From Symsagittifera roscoffensis (lineage: Eukaryota > Xenacoelomorpha > Acoela > Convolutidae), in the NCBI RefSeq assembly GCF_963678635.1, contig NC_087069.1, positions 25,286,303 through 25,350,302 on the forward strand: DNA of 64,000 nt, in the 5' to 3' direction. The notes under the pieces were generated by a model, which saw only the letters and a list, made by a program, of their open reading frames with translations, was not told the DNA's origin and ran no database searches. Positions 11,050 to 22,086 of this stretch are shown one piece after another (the first letter of the stretch is position 1; the number at the start of each line of letters is the position of its first letter). A program made the position numbers and the translations under genes.

Positions 11050-11370
11050 CATTCTGGTTAACATATAAATTGAGGTACGGTGAACCATCTTGATTTGTTA
11101 CTGATTTCCGATCAGGTATTCAAAAGGTTCCTTCGTCTGCTGGGTTTAGGGATCGTGGTCAGGTGTTCCATTGACTTGCTTGGGTGTTTTCCATATTTTT
11201 TCCAAAATTCTGTGAGCCACAAACTTTTAGCAGATCCCTGTATCCACTGACGTGCTGTTGTCCTGTCGGACCACATATGTGTTTAGCTAATGTCAATCCT
11301 CTTTTCTTTCAAAATAAATTTTGCGAAGCGAGCACCAAAAGCTGCTGTTTGTAGTTCTAATTTTCTAATT
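11050..11370 (-). pseudogene. BEL/Pao RNase H fragment
   Basis: Translation of the minus strand from about 11345 gives AAFGARFAKFILKEKRIDIS, a stop, then THMWSDRTTARQWIQGSAKS. This resembles the BEL/Pao RNase H region, where a LGARLA-type helix is followed by a W-x-DS-x-T motif. One stop interrupts it. The RT that should precede it is not visible, so an internal deletion is likely. This region is absent from the second copy. Confidence 0.65.
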
Positions 11371-11930
11371 TAACTATTGTTTACTGATTTAGTGGAGCCA
11401 CTCGAGCTTTTCCTAGAACAATCGAGCTGCTGAATTGCCGAGTGGCACTATTACTGTACACAAAATTCAGCAATTGCCGCTAAAATGCGGTAAAAACATC
11501 TGAAAAAATGAAAATCGATCTAAGAAAAAAATATGTGTCCAAAGTAGCGTCGAGGTAATTCCACTGTCTGGAGGTCGCTTCTCTCGTCGAAGCTCAGAAA
11601 GTTCAGGTATCAAGTCTCGCGTAACTTGATCGTCGAACTCCGTCCATTTCTCCAAATTGCTTGCTGAATTATTCGAACTCGAATAGTAATAATTAGGTGC
11701 TGCTATTCCAATTAGATCAATCATTGGCGAGGCTGCGCAAAGTAGGTTCCGTTGTGTCGGTTTCTTCTGCGTGAGGTCAAGTAGTTTGTCAGCGTTGAAG
11801 CTAAATATAGTTACTTAATCTCCATTGTATTGCCAGAACTCACATGAGAGTTTGGGGTTTTTGATTTCGTCAAGGGTGATGAGTCTATGTTCTTCTGGTT
11901 GAGTGTGTCTACTGTTGTTTCTTGTAGCAT

Positions 11931-12206
11931 CTATCTAAGGTCATCCATGATTTTGTCATGTTCAACTTCTATACCAATTTTTGAAGCGGTTGATGAGATC
12001 CTCTGCTGTGGCGTGTTCAGTCGGGTGGTGTACAAGGTAGGTAGTGGCGTCTTCCAATTGCCGAGTGTTTTCTTCATCTCGGTCTCCGAGTCAGCTATGT
12101 TGTATTTCAATTTGATGTCAGCGATGGTTTTTTGTACTCGTCTGAAACGGCGCTCGAATTGGGAGAGGAGAAGATTTCTCTTGGTGAGAATGGTTTTGTT
12201 GAGCAA
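11931..12206 (-). pseudogene. BEL/Pao gag fragment
   Basis: A 91-codon frame near the 5' LTR: charged and helical, with KRNLLLSQFERRFRRVQKTI and LPTLYTTRLNTPQQR. Position and charge suit the N-terminal coiled region of a BEL/Pao gag, but no diagnostic motif is present. The copy at 17776-17982 carries small indels. A fragment at 11467-11724 follows in the same orientation and is not recognised. Confidence 0.45.
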
Positions 12207-12629
12207 GGCTTGCTGATCGTTATTGACGTTGCAGTTGTCGTAGATGTCGTGTCCAGTCGTAATTTAGACCTAAATTGTTAGTTCCTGTCCTAGGTAGCTA
12301 GACGTAAGCTTAAAAAGAACGAAGCGAAAAAAAAACAATTGTGCGGTTAAAAAATTTTCAAACTTATTTAACGAAACAAAACAAGCAATTGAAAGTTACA
12401 AAAACTTGATAGTGCATCGTTCCGATGTTTAAACAGGCGGAAAAATATATAAACTGAACGTTAAGTTAACGTCCCCCTACCGAAGTTAAGCTATGGGGGT
12501 CCGGATGTTAAACCGATTTTCTTTCTATCCTAAACAACTGTGTTCCTGGATTGGCACTCAAGACAAATTTTGCTTCCAATTTGGTCAAAGAAGAAAGTGT
12601 GGTTTCGTGCGGTTTAACTGAGTGCCATT

Positions 12630-12871
12630 TAGAAAACGAACATAAAATTTTTTCTACTTTAGACGGTGTATTTGAGTTCTTTCTTGATTTAAAACTTGAT
12701 TTGATTATAAATTAGTTTGCTGCACGTGTTTGTTGAATCATTTTTGCACTTTTCACAATTCTATATTTGATGTGTTCTGATTTTCAATTGTTTTACCGGA
12801 ATTTTCCTGATTGCTTATGAAAAGTTGAAGTCATCTTAGATAGTTGTCAATTGTCAAATTGGCTTATAACA
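12630..12871 (-). repeat. 5' LTR of BEL/Pao relic
   Basis: About 242 bp. On the minus strand it starts TGTTATAAGCCAATTTGACA. Just inside it reads TGGCACTCAGTTAAACC, which begins with TGG as a primer site would. It is repeated at 18499-18741 in the tandem copy. Confidence 0.75.
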
Positions 12872-14463
12872 GCGCAGTCAGTTTTTTTGTGTTATGCTAA
12901 CCAGGTCTTATATCGACGTTGTTTTTAGCCCTGTTTCCTGGTCATTTTTTCAAATATCCGTCAGTTAAAAACCAAAAATGTTCGTTTCAATGCTCTGTTG
13001 AAAACGGTAAATTGCAATTTCGTTATTCCGTCCTTTTTATTTTGTTCATGATTTCTTCTATCTATAAACAGCGCTGAATCAGACATTTATATCAGAAAGC
13101 CTACCTCAACCACTTATTTTTGTTTTTTTGCTAATCCAAAAGCAGACAAAGACAACTTAAACAAATAATTTCCTCTTACCGAGTAAGGGACGTAGTGATT
13201 ATTCTTAGAGAGGCCTTTTGATTGTGTTTTTTTTTCATGAAAAGTCCTAAAATTTGTTAACACTCAGTTTTAATTTTTTGCGGCTTGACTTCGATTTTCG
13301 TTTCTTGTTCAGTTCTTTCCTTTGTTTAAAGGAAGCAATTTACACTATACAACAACGAAAGTATTCAGGTGATGAGAAACATGATCGACTTCTAGTTTCG
13401 GAAGTATATTTTAATCAACAGATTTCCCAGTGGAATTAAAATTTTACCTATTGATCCCGTTTTCTCAAATTGGGATGAGTTTTATGAAAACAGCACAATC
13501 ATAAATTGTCTTTGAGATTGAATCAGCTTCAATAGCATAAACATATTTTTTTAAAATTCAAAAACTGAAGTTGCTTTGTAGAGCAAACCGTTTTCTTTCT
13601 GTTTTTTTGCGCTCATTACTTTTTTCCAACTGACTGTTAGCTATGTTTTTCTGTTTGATCTCAAAAACAAACTTTGGTAGTTTTGTTCTCGATAAAAGTA
13701 TAACTGGAACGTTTTTCAGACAAAAAAAATTCAATCAATCGCATCAAAATATTTTCGACTCTTGGGTTTATGTAAAAAAAGAACTAAGTTTAACATTAGA
13801 TAGTTGATTTCTTGTATCAAACTCAAAGTTGCAATTGAATTTACAGAAGGGGATCAAATTACAATTCTAGAGCTTTCATCGAATCAATCATAGTTACAAT
13901 TATTAGCAAGTGCTATTCAAACTTTCCCAGGTTGACGAAAAGGCTCGTTCATCACGTTCACTTTTGTGAAGAAAGCATTAAAGCATTTCACATGTTTGGA
14001 AAATTGTCTGATAAATTAAAGACCAACTTCTTTTGTGTAAAATTGTGGGACTAGCCTTTTCGGTTGCATAAAAAATTGTGAATAGCATTTTCTTCATAAG
14101 CGAAAAAATACTAAAACACGATAGGTGGCAAGAATCGCTCAGATAAACTGCATTTGGAGATTCTCCTTGAAGTAAAGTTATGGAATTCTGCGCTTAACTT
14201 TTTTTAGAAAATTTTAATTTTTGTGTACGGCCAAAAAGCCTTCAAAGATATTTGTTTTGTCTTATCGCGGCCTATTTTTTGACAAACTGTAAACTTATCT
14301 TACTACATAAAAACAGCCAAAGTACATCTGGCTTCACCTAAAGCACAAGATCTGATTTCTGTTTTTTTTTTTGTGCGTGAAAAAACCGTCTGGAAATGGC
14401 TAAAAGTGGCTAAAACAAGTTTTAAAAAAGACTCCCGAGTTTTGACTTTGTCAGAATTTATTT
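12872..14463. other. Unassigned flank, copy 1
   Basis: 1.6 kb of A/T-rich DNA between the BEL 5' LTR and the E2a LTR. No frame above 61 codons and no recognisable domain. The last bases (CAGAATTTATTT) supply the ATTT target duplicated by E2 insertion. Confidence 0.6.
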
Positions 14464-14971
14464 TGGAACCAGATCTAAACTAGTATTTATCATTGATTAT
14501 TATTATGATATTTTATCTTTATGAAATATTAAATACTAACCGATCATACTCCATAAAACTGACAACCTTTTTATTTGTAAAGTGTTGAAACTACTTGTAG
14601 TTTCAACACCAGACCAATTTGAAATAAACTTAGTATACAGTTGTTCTCATTCGGGAAGTAACTCGCGTAAACCGGTGTACACTAGATCTATCGAGACTGG
14701 GAGATATAAGAGTAAGATTAAGATCTGTTTTAGACTAAGAACTAAGAAATTGCACGAATCTATCCGGCCCAAAATAAGATAGCGTGACGAGCAGATGGTG
14801 TACCTTATCTAAAATTACTCTATGAGAAAGCCACGCCGGACCTAAGCTCAGCACTCAACCTTGATGCGTAGTTTTTCAGCGCCTGTTTCATCTATGTCAT
14901 TATAGTCTACTTTTCTACCCAGATATTCGTCTTTTGTATTTGTTCAACACAAGTAACCTATACCTAACTCA
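14464..14971 (+). repeat. LTR of E2a
   Basis: 508 bp, TGGAACC to AACTCA. Hairpin at 14582-14609 with arms GTGTTGAAACTAC and loop TT. It carries an extra block of about 127 bp (14827-14953) shared with the E2b 5' LTR but missing from the E2b 3' LTR and all other LTRs here. Confidence 0.88.
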
Positions 14972-16264
14972 TCTGGTGCGCCCAAAAGTCTCAAACAGAC
15001 CTTTGCTAACCTAGCATTAGACAAAAATTAGATTAGAATTAGACAAATACAACATTTCATAAAAACGTTATGTGACAAAAATTTAGTAGATAGGTCTCTA
15101 CGCCTCGATAGATCAGATCCAATGTTCTAAAAATACGAGAATTACCCGGTATTGGAAGAAGACGTCGAACAAGAAACGACATACAACTAGGAAGAAATCT
15201 ACCAATTGATTTCATGATAGTACGACAAAAACGAGATCAAACTTTTTTATTTAGGATACTACCAGCAGTAAATTTAAATTTGCATTTACTGACATAATAT
15301 TTGAAATGAAAAATACTTTCAAATAACCTTTAATGGCGCTACTCTACTATTTGTACAATAACGACTGATATAAACAACACTTGTCGATTTCCTTAAATCA
15401 GGTGTAAATTAATTGACATCTTGAAAAAAACATTTATTAAATATAAAAATACAAAAATTAGTTGGTATAAATGATAAATTGATAGTATTTTAATTCATCA
15501 CATCATCCCAGCTTCATCACCTAAAACATAACAGCGAATTTAAAAATTAACAATCAACAAAACTAACACCTAATCTTAACGCTCTAATTTTAAACTACCA
15601 AGGCTTATCCTTACTTCCACTCAAATTAAAATCATTTAGATGACAGATCACGAAGGCTTCCCTTGGATCTTTAAATTAAGTTATATCTTAAATTTTAAAT
15701 TACTGAAAATTTGAATCTCTGATCATCAAGGCCTATCAATGGATCAAATAGAACAATTTTGTTCTCCACCTCCACTTTTACTTAGTGTCTAACGACCTCA
15801 AACTTCGATTCAGTACTCGACCCTTATCAAAAGACCCAGAATAAACAGAATTATTTCGAAAAACTCACCATTTTTATTAAGCTAAACAGTGAAGAATTTC
15901 GTTTATTCATCCTTCACTTGATCCTCCTCTTAGATGACCAAGGCTAAAACACTTAAACTTAGTAAGTAAAAAAAAGTATCTAACGAACTACTTGCGTTCT
16001 AATTACACCTGAACCTTGTGGATCGATTAATTAATCTCCAACCCTTGATCACAAATCATAACCCCTAAGTAAGGTTAGGTAGGTCAAATCTTAACTTAGA
16101 ATTAGTCACAAGAAAGTACAAATCATTCTTCGGAATCGATATACGCCTTCTCTCCAACCCAAATGTACGACATAAGTTAAGCTAACCACAAAAAATTGTA
16201 AGAACTAACAGTTTAAGGCATTAGAATCATTAATCCAGATGGTGCATCCATCATCCTAAACCCT
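14972..16264 (+). promoter_or_regulatory. E2a primer site and leader
   Basis: Primer site TCTGGTGCGCCCAAAAGTC at 14972. Leader dyads near 15597, 15647-15673 and 15721-15746. No ORF of note before the gag ATG at 16265. Confidence 0.6.
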
Positions 16265-17260
16265 ATGTCAAGAGACAATTTCGGGAACAAAAAACACAAT
16301 TGTTTAATTAACGACGAAAAATATGACCTCGTAATCACACAACACAGACAATCAGTAGGATGTATAAAAACAAAAAGACAGCCACTAAGAAAAAAGATAA
16401 TAAACAACCAAAAACAAATTATTAGGAAAAGATTCTCAAAACGAAAAACGCAGTCTCAGAATCAGAAACAACCGCAATACACGAACTTCCTAATTTAAAA
16501 GACTCAATAAACAAAAATCACCAAAAAGATGATCAATTATATTTCCCAGATTCAGAAACCACATTACAAGCATCAGTAAAAGGCAAACTGAAATTAAAAA
16601 TTTGGTACACAAACAAACCAATACGTTTGTACAATACGTGTAAAAAACAAAAGACAACTTCTCGATCACTATATCAAAGCTTTATGTAGTCTAACATCAT
16701 ACTTTGGAATCTACAAAATAGAAATTAGATCACCAAATGTATTTAATGACAGATATCTCATTCAAACTGAAGATGTAGATATTGATTTCTCAAAAGTTTT
16801 TACAAAATACACAAAAACAGACAACACCAAAACTCACAAAGAGCAAACTCGATATTTACAAACTACGTATTCTCACTTATCTATAGCTGTTTGTTAAGTT
16901 TGAGTTGGATGAACCCCAAGGCGATTCACCTACTCAAACATCTCGACATACAATTGTAAGACAGGAAATACACATAATTTTAAAGTTTTTAAACGCGATT
17001 CGCGAAAACATAACATATGATCAAATAACACAAAAAATTAAACACGATTTACAAAAAATATTAGCATGGTTCATAATCGATTATTTAGTCACAACATTGA
17101 ACTTATTGATCAAGCAAGAAGAACTTTTTGACCACAAAGTTTAGTTGATGAAACTGTACTAGCAGAACAATCAGACTATCTATGGGACCCTGAATGGTCC
17201 TATGAATTATTTATCAATATACCAACAGATATATCAAGTCAGGCAATTAGCACTGTTTCA
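16265..17260 (+). pseudogene. gag N-terminal fragment of E2a
   Basis: Begins MSRDNFGNKKHNCLIN, then the basic segment LVITQHRQSVGCIKTKR. The frame breaks near 16440. At 16905-17144 the helical gag segment HDLQKILAWFIIDYL returns. It ends at the duplication join with ISTVSV. Cannot make a full gag. Confidence 0.75.
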
Positions 17261-18741
17261 GTTTCCATCAAGAATAACTGAATGTTTTGTGCAATTATCC
17301 AATTGAAAACTCTCGTAGTCCATGTGCTCGCAAAAATCCGTCTTTGTCTAGAAATTGTGACAGATGCCGAAGTCTGCTAGTGGTCCCAATTGTTTTATTT
17401 TGTGTCAATGCCTTGACATTTTGGTTGAAACTGTCTCGTTGTGTCTACTTGAAGATTAAGTTTTTTGCCGCAACTATGTTGTTTCTGGTCATTTCGATGG
17501 TTGAATTTTCCTTGTGGGAGTATACTTTCTGATCTTTGAGAATCCCCCCGACAGGCATCACGTCCGCTGCTATTCCAATTAGATCAAACATTGGCGAGGC
17601 TGCCCGAAGTAGGTTCCGTTGTGTCGGTTTCTTCTGCGTGAGGTCGTGTAGTTTGTCAGCGTTGAAACTAAGTGTAGTTACTTAATCTCCATCCTATTGC
17701 CAGAACTCGCATGAGAGTTTGGGGTTTTTGATTTCGTCAAGGGTGATGAGTCTATGTTCTTCTGGTTGAGTGTGTCTACTGTTGTTTCTTGTAGCATCTA
17801 TCTAAGGTCATCCATGATTTTGTCATGTTCAACTTGTATACCAATATTTGAAGCGGTTGATGAGATCCTCTCCTCTGCTGTGGCGTGTTCAGTCGGGTGG
17901 TGTACAAGGTAGGTAGTGGCGTCTTCCAATTGCCGAAATTTTTCTTCATCTCGGTCTCTGAGTCAGCTATGTTGTTTTTCAATTTGGTGTCAGCGATGGC
18001 TTTTCGTGCTCGTCTGAAATGGCGCTCGAATTGGGAGAGGAGAAGATTTCTCTTGGTGAGAATGGTTTTGTTGGGCCAGGCTTGCTGGTCGTTATTGACG
18101 TTGCAGTTGTCGTAGGTGTCGTGTCCAGTTGTTATTTAGACCTAAATTGTTAGTTCCTGTCCTAGGTAGCTAGACGTAAGCTTAAAAAGAACGAAGCGAA
18201 AAAAACATTTGTGCGGTAAATAGATTTTCAAACATATAAAACGGAACAAAATAATCAATTGAGTGTTACAAAAATTTGATAGTGCATCGTTCCGATGTTT
18301 AAACAGGCGGAAAAATATTTAAACTTAACGTAAAATTAACGTCCCCCTACGGAAGTTAAGCTATGGGGGTCCGGATGTTAAACCGATTTTCTTTCTATCC
18401 TAAACAACTGTGTTCCTGGATTGGCACTCAAGACAAATTTTGCTTCCAATTTGGTCAAAGGAGAAAGTGTGGTTTCGTGCGGTTTACTTGAGTGCCATTT
18501 AGAAAACGAACATAAAATTTTTTCTACTTCAGACGGTGTATTTGAGTTCTTTCTTGATTTAAAACTTGATTTGATTATAAATTAGTTTGCTGCACGTGTT
18601 TGTTTAATCAATTTTGCACTTTTCACAATTCTATATCTGATGTGTTCTGATTTTCAATTGTTTTACCGGAATTTTTCTGATTGCTTATGAAAAATTGAAG
18701 TCATCTAAGATAGTTGTCAATTGTCAAATTGGCTTATAACA
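17261..18741 (-). mobile_element. BEL/Pao relic, partial second copy
   Basis: Contains the integrase N-terminal part (17261-17564), then a deletion join, then the gag-like fragment (17776-17982) and the 5' LTR (18499-18741). It arose by the tandem duplication, not by transposition, since the 3' LTR is missing and the flank is copied too. Confidence 0.75.
18499..18741 (-). repeat. BEL/Pao 5' LTR, duplicated copy
   Basis: Matches 12630-12871 nearly base for base, including the TGTTATAAGCC start on the minus strand. Confidence 0.75.
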
Positions 18742-20338
18742 GCGCAGTCAGTTTTTTTGTGTTATGCTAACCAGGTCTTATATCGACGTTGTTTTAGCCC
18801 TGTTTCCTGTTCAATTTTTCAAATATCCGTCAGTTAAAAACCAAAAACGTTCGTTTAAATGCTCTGTTGAAAACGGTAAATTGCAATTTCGTTATTCCGT
18901 CCTTTTTATTTTGTTCATGATTTCTTCTATCTATAAACAGCGCTGAATCAGACATTTATATCAGAAAGCCTACCTCAACCACTTATTTTTGTTTTTTTGC
19001 TAATCCAAAAGCAGACAAAGACAACTTAAACAAATAATTTCCTCTTACCGAGTAAGAGACGTAGTGATTATTCTTATAGAGGCCTTTTGATTGTGTTTTT
19101 TTTTCATGAAAAGTCCTAAAATTTGTTAACACTCAGTTTTAATTTTTTGCGGCTTGACTTCGATTTTCGTTTCTTGTTCAGTTCTTTCCTTTGTTTAAAG
19201 GAAGCAATTTACACTATACAACAACGAAAGTATTCAGGTGATGAGAAACATGATCGACTTCTAGTTTCGGAAGTATATTTTAATTGACAGATTTCCCTGT
19301 GGAATTAATATTTTACCTATTGATCCCGTTTTCTCAAATTGGGATGAGTTTTATCAAAACAGCACAATCATAAATTGTCTTTGAGATTGAATCAGCTTCA
19401 ATAGCATATACATACTTTTTTTAAATTCAAAATCTGAAATTGCTTTGTAGAGCAAAACCGTTTTCTTTCTGTTTTTTTTTGCGCTCATTACTTTTTTCCA
19501 ACTGACTGTTAGCTATGTTTTTCTGTTTGATCTCAAAAACAAACTTTGGTAGTTTTGTTCTCGATAAAAGTATAACTGGAACGTTTTTCAGACAAAAAAA
19601 ATTCAATCAATCGCATCAGAATATTTTCGACTCTTGGGCTTATGTAAAAAAAGAACTAAGTTTAACATTAGATAGTTGATTTCTTGTATCAAACTCAAAA
19701 TTGCAATTGAATTTACAGAAGGGGATCAAATTACAATTCTAGAGCTTTCATCGAATCAATCATAGTTACAATTATTAGCAAGTGCTATTCAAACTTTCCC
19801 AGGTTGACGAAAAGGCTCGTCATTCACGTTCACTTTTGTGAAGAAAGCATTAAAGCATTTCACATGTTTAGAAAATTGTCTGATAAATTAAAGACCAACT
19901 TCTTTTGTGTAAAATTGTGGGACTAGCCTTTTCGGTTGCATAAAAAGTTGTGAATGGCATTTTCTTCATAAGCGAAAACTAACTAAAACACGATAAGTGG
20001 CAAGAATCGCTCAGATATACTGCACTTGGAGATTCTCCATGCAGTAAAGTTATGGAATTCTGCGCATAACTTTTTATTAGAAAAATTCAATTTTTGTGTA
20101 CGGCCAAAAACCTTTTTGTTCAAAGAAATTTGTTTTGTCTAATCGCGGCCTATTTTTTGACAGACTGTAAATTTATCTTACTATATAAAAACAGCCAAAG
20201 TATATCTGGCTTCTGTTTTCTATTTCAAAATCTGATTTCGTTTTTTTTTGTGCGTGAAAAGACCGTTGGAAATGGCTAAAATTGGCTAAAACAAGTACTA
20301 AAAAAACTGACGAGTTTTGATTTTGTCAGAATTTATTT
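18742..20338. other. Unassigned flank, copy 2
   Basis: Duplicate of 12872-14463 with small indels. No gene seen. It ends in ATTT (20335-20338), the left target-site duplication of E2b. Confidence 0.6.
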
Positions 20339-20849
20339 TGGAACCAGATCTAAACTAGTATTTATCATTGGTTATTATTATGATAATTTATCTTTATAAA
20401 ACATTAAATACTAGCCAATCATACTCCATTAAACTAACAACCTATTTAATTGTAAAGTGTTGAAATTACTTGTAGTTTCAACATCAGAGCAATTTGAAAG
20501 AAATTTAGAATACAGTTTTTTTCTCATTCTGGAACTAACTCGCTTAAACCGGTGTACACTAGATCTATTGAGACTAGGAGATATAAGAGTAAGATTAAGA
20601 TCGGTATTAGACTAAGAAGTTGCACGAATCTATCCGGCCGAAATTAAGATAGCGTGACGAGCAGACGGTGTACCTCATCTGAAATTACTATGAGAAAGCC
20701 GCGCCGAACCTAAACTCAGCAACCAAAAACGAGTACCTTGATGCGTATTTTTTCAGTGCCTGTTTCATCTATGTCATTAAAGTCTGCTTTTTTTACCCAG
20801 ATATTCGTCGTTTGTATTTGTTCAACACAAGTAAGCTATACATAACTCA
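20339..20849 (+). repeat. 5' LTR of E2b
   Basis: 511 bp, TGGAACC to AACTCA, including an insert of about 138 bp (20695-20832) absent from its own 3' LTR. Hairpin at 20457-20484 contains one T-G wobble-type position. Confidence 0.9.
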
Positions 20850-22086
20850 TCTGGTGCAAAAGTCTCCAACAGACCTTAACTAACCTAGCATTAGACAAAA
20901 ATTAGATTGGAATTAGACAAATACAACATTTCAAAAAAGTGTTATATGACAAAAATTTAGTAGATATGTCTCTACGCCTCGATAGATCAGATCCAATATT
21001 CCGAACAATACGAGAACTACCCGGTATTGGAAGAGGACGTCGAACAAGAAACGACATATGACTAGGAAGAAATCTATCAACTGATTTCATGATAGTAGGA
21101 CAAAAACGAGATCAAACTTTTGTATTTTAATGGCGCTACTCTATTAATTGTACAATAACGATTGATAAAAAAAACACCCTGTCGATTTCGTTAAATCAGC
21201 TGTAAATTAAAAGTCATCTTGAAAAAACATTTATTATATGTAAAAATACAAAAATTACCTATTATAAAGGATAAATTGTTAGTATTATAATTCATCCTAT
21301 CATCCCAGCTTCATCACTTTAAACAGAACTGCGAATTTCAAAATTAACAATAATCAAAACTAACACCTAACCTTAACGCTCAAATTTTAAACTACCAAGG
21401 CTTATCTTTACTTTCACTTAAATTAAAATCATTTAAATGACAGATTATCAAGACTTCCCTTCGATCTTTAAATTAAATTATATCTTAAATTTTAAATTTC
21501 TAAATATTTAAATCTCTGATCATCAAGGCCTATCCTTGGTTCAAATAGAACAATTTTGTTCTCCCCCTCCGCTATTACTTAGTGTCAATTCACTCCTCAC
21601 TCGTCGATTCACACCTCAAACGTCGATTCACTACCCAATCCTTTTCAAAAGACCCAGAATAAACAGAAATTTTTCAAAAAACTAACCATTTTAATTAAGC
21701 GAAACAGTGAAGAACTTCGGTTGCTCATCCTTCACTTGATCCCACTCCTCTTAGATGACCCAGGCTAAAACACTTAAACTTAGTCAGTCATAAAATAGTA
21801 TCTAACGAACTACATGCGTTTTAACTACACCTGAACCTTGTGGATCGGTTTACTATTCTCTAACACTTGATCACAAATCATAACCCCTAATTAAGATTAG
21901 GTAGGTCAAGTCTTAACTTAGAATTAGTAACAAGAAAGTACAAATCATTATTCGGAATCGATATACGCTTTCTCTCCAACCTTAATATACAACCCAAGTT
22001 ATGCTAACCACAAAAAACTGTGAGAACTAACAGTTTAAGGCATTAGAAACACTAATCTAGATTGTGCATCCATCATCCTAAACCCT
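20850..22086 (+). promoter_or_regulatory. E2b primer site and leader
   Basis: TCTGGTGCAAAAGTCTCC at 20850 is a shortened primer site. Dyad motifs near 21397, 21443-21468 and 21517-21541. No supported ORF up to the gag ATG at 22087. Confidence 0.6.

Larger units (their letters stand above)
9246..12871 (-). mobile_element. BEL/Pao-type LTR retrotransposon relic
   Basis: Two similar LTRs in the same orientation flank about 3.1 kb of interior. On the minus strand the order is LTR, gag-like fragment, RNase H fragment, integrase fragment, LTR. The LTRs begin TGTTA, as is common in BEL/Pao elements. Many stops and an internal loss of most of the RT make it non-functional. A partial second copy lies at 17261-18741. 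Confidence 0.78.
14464..17260 (+). mobile_element. Ty3 element E2a, 5' fragment
   Basis: A 5' LTR, primer site, leader and N-terminal gag that stops at the tandem-duplication join. It is not an independent insertion: flank, LTR insert and gag all parallel E2b at 20339-23290, so it is the duplicated 5' end of the same element. Confidence 0.88.
10621..17263. repeat. Large tandem duplication, copy 1
   Basis: This 6.6-kb segment (BEL integrase start, BEL 5' end, host-like flank, E2a LTR, leader and gag N-terminus) is followed directly by a second copy from 17261. The join fuses gag codons (…FISTVSV in frame) to the BEL integrase sequence GTTTCCATCA (17261 matches 10621), with about 3 bp of shared GTT at the break. 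Confidence 0.85.
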
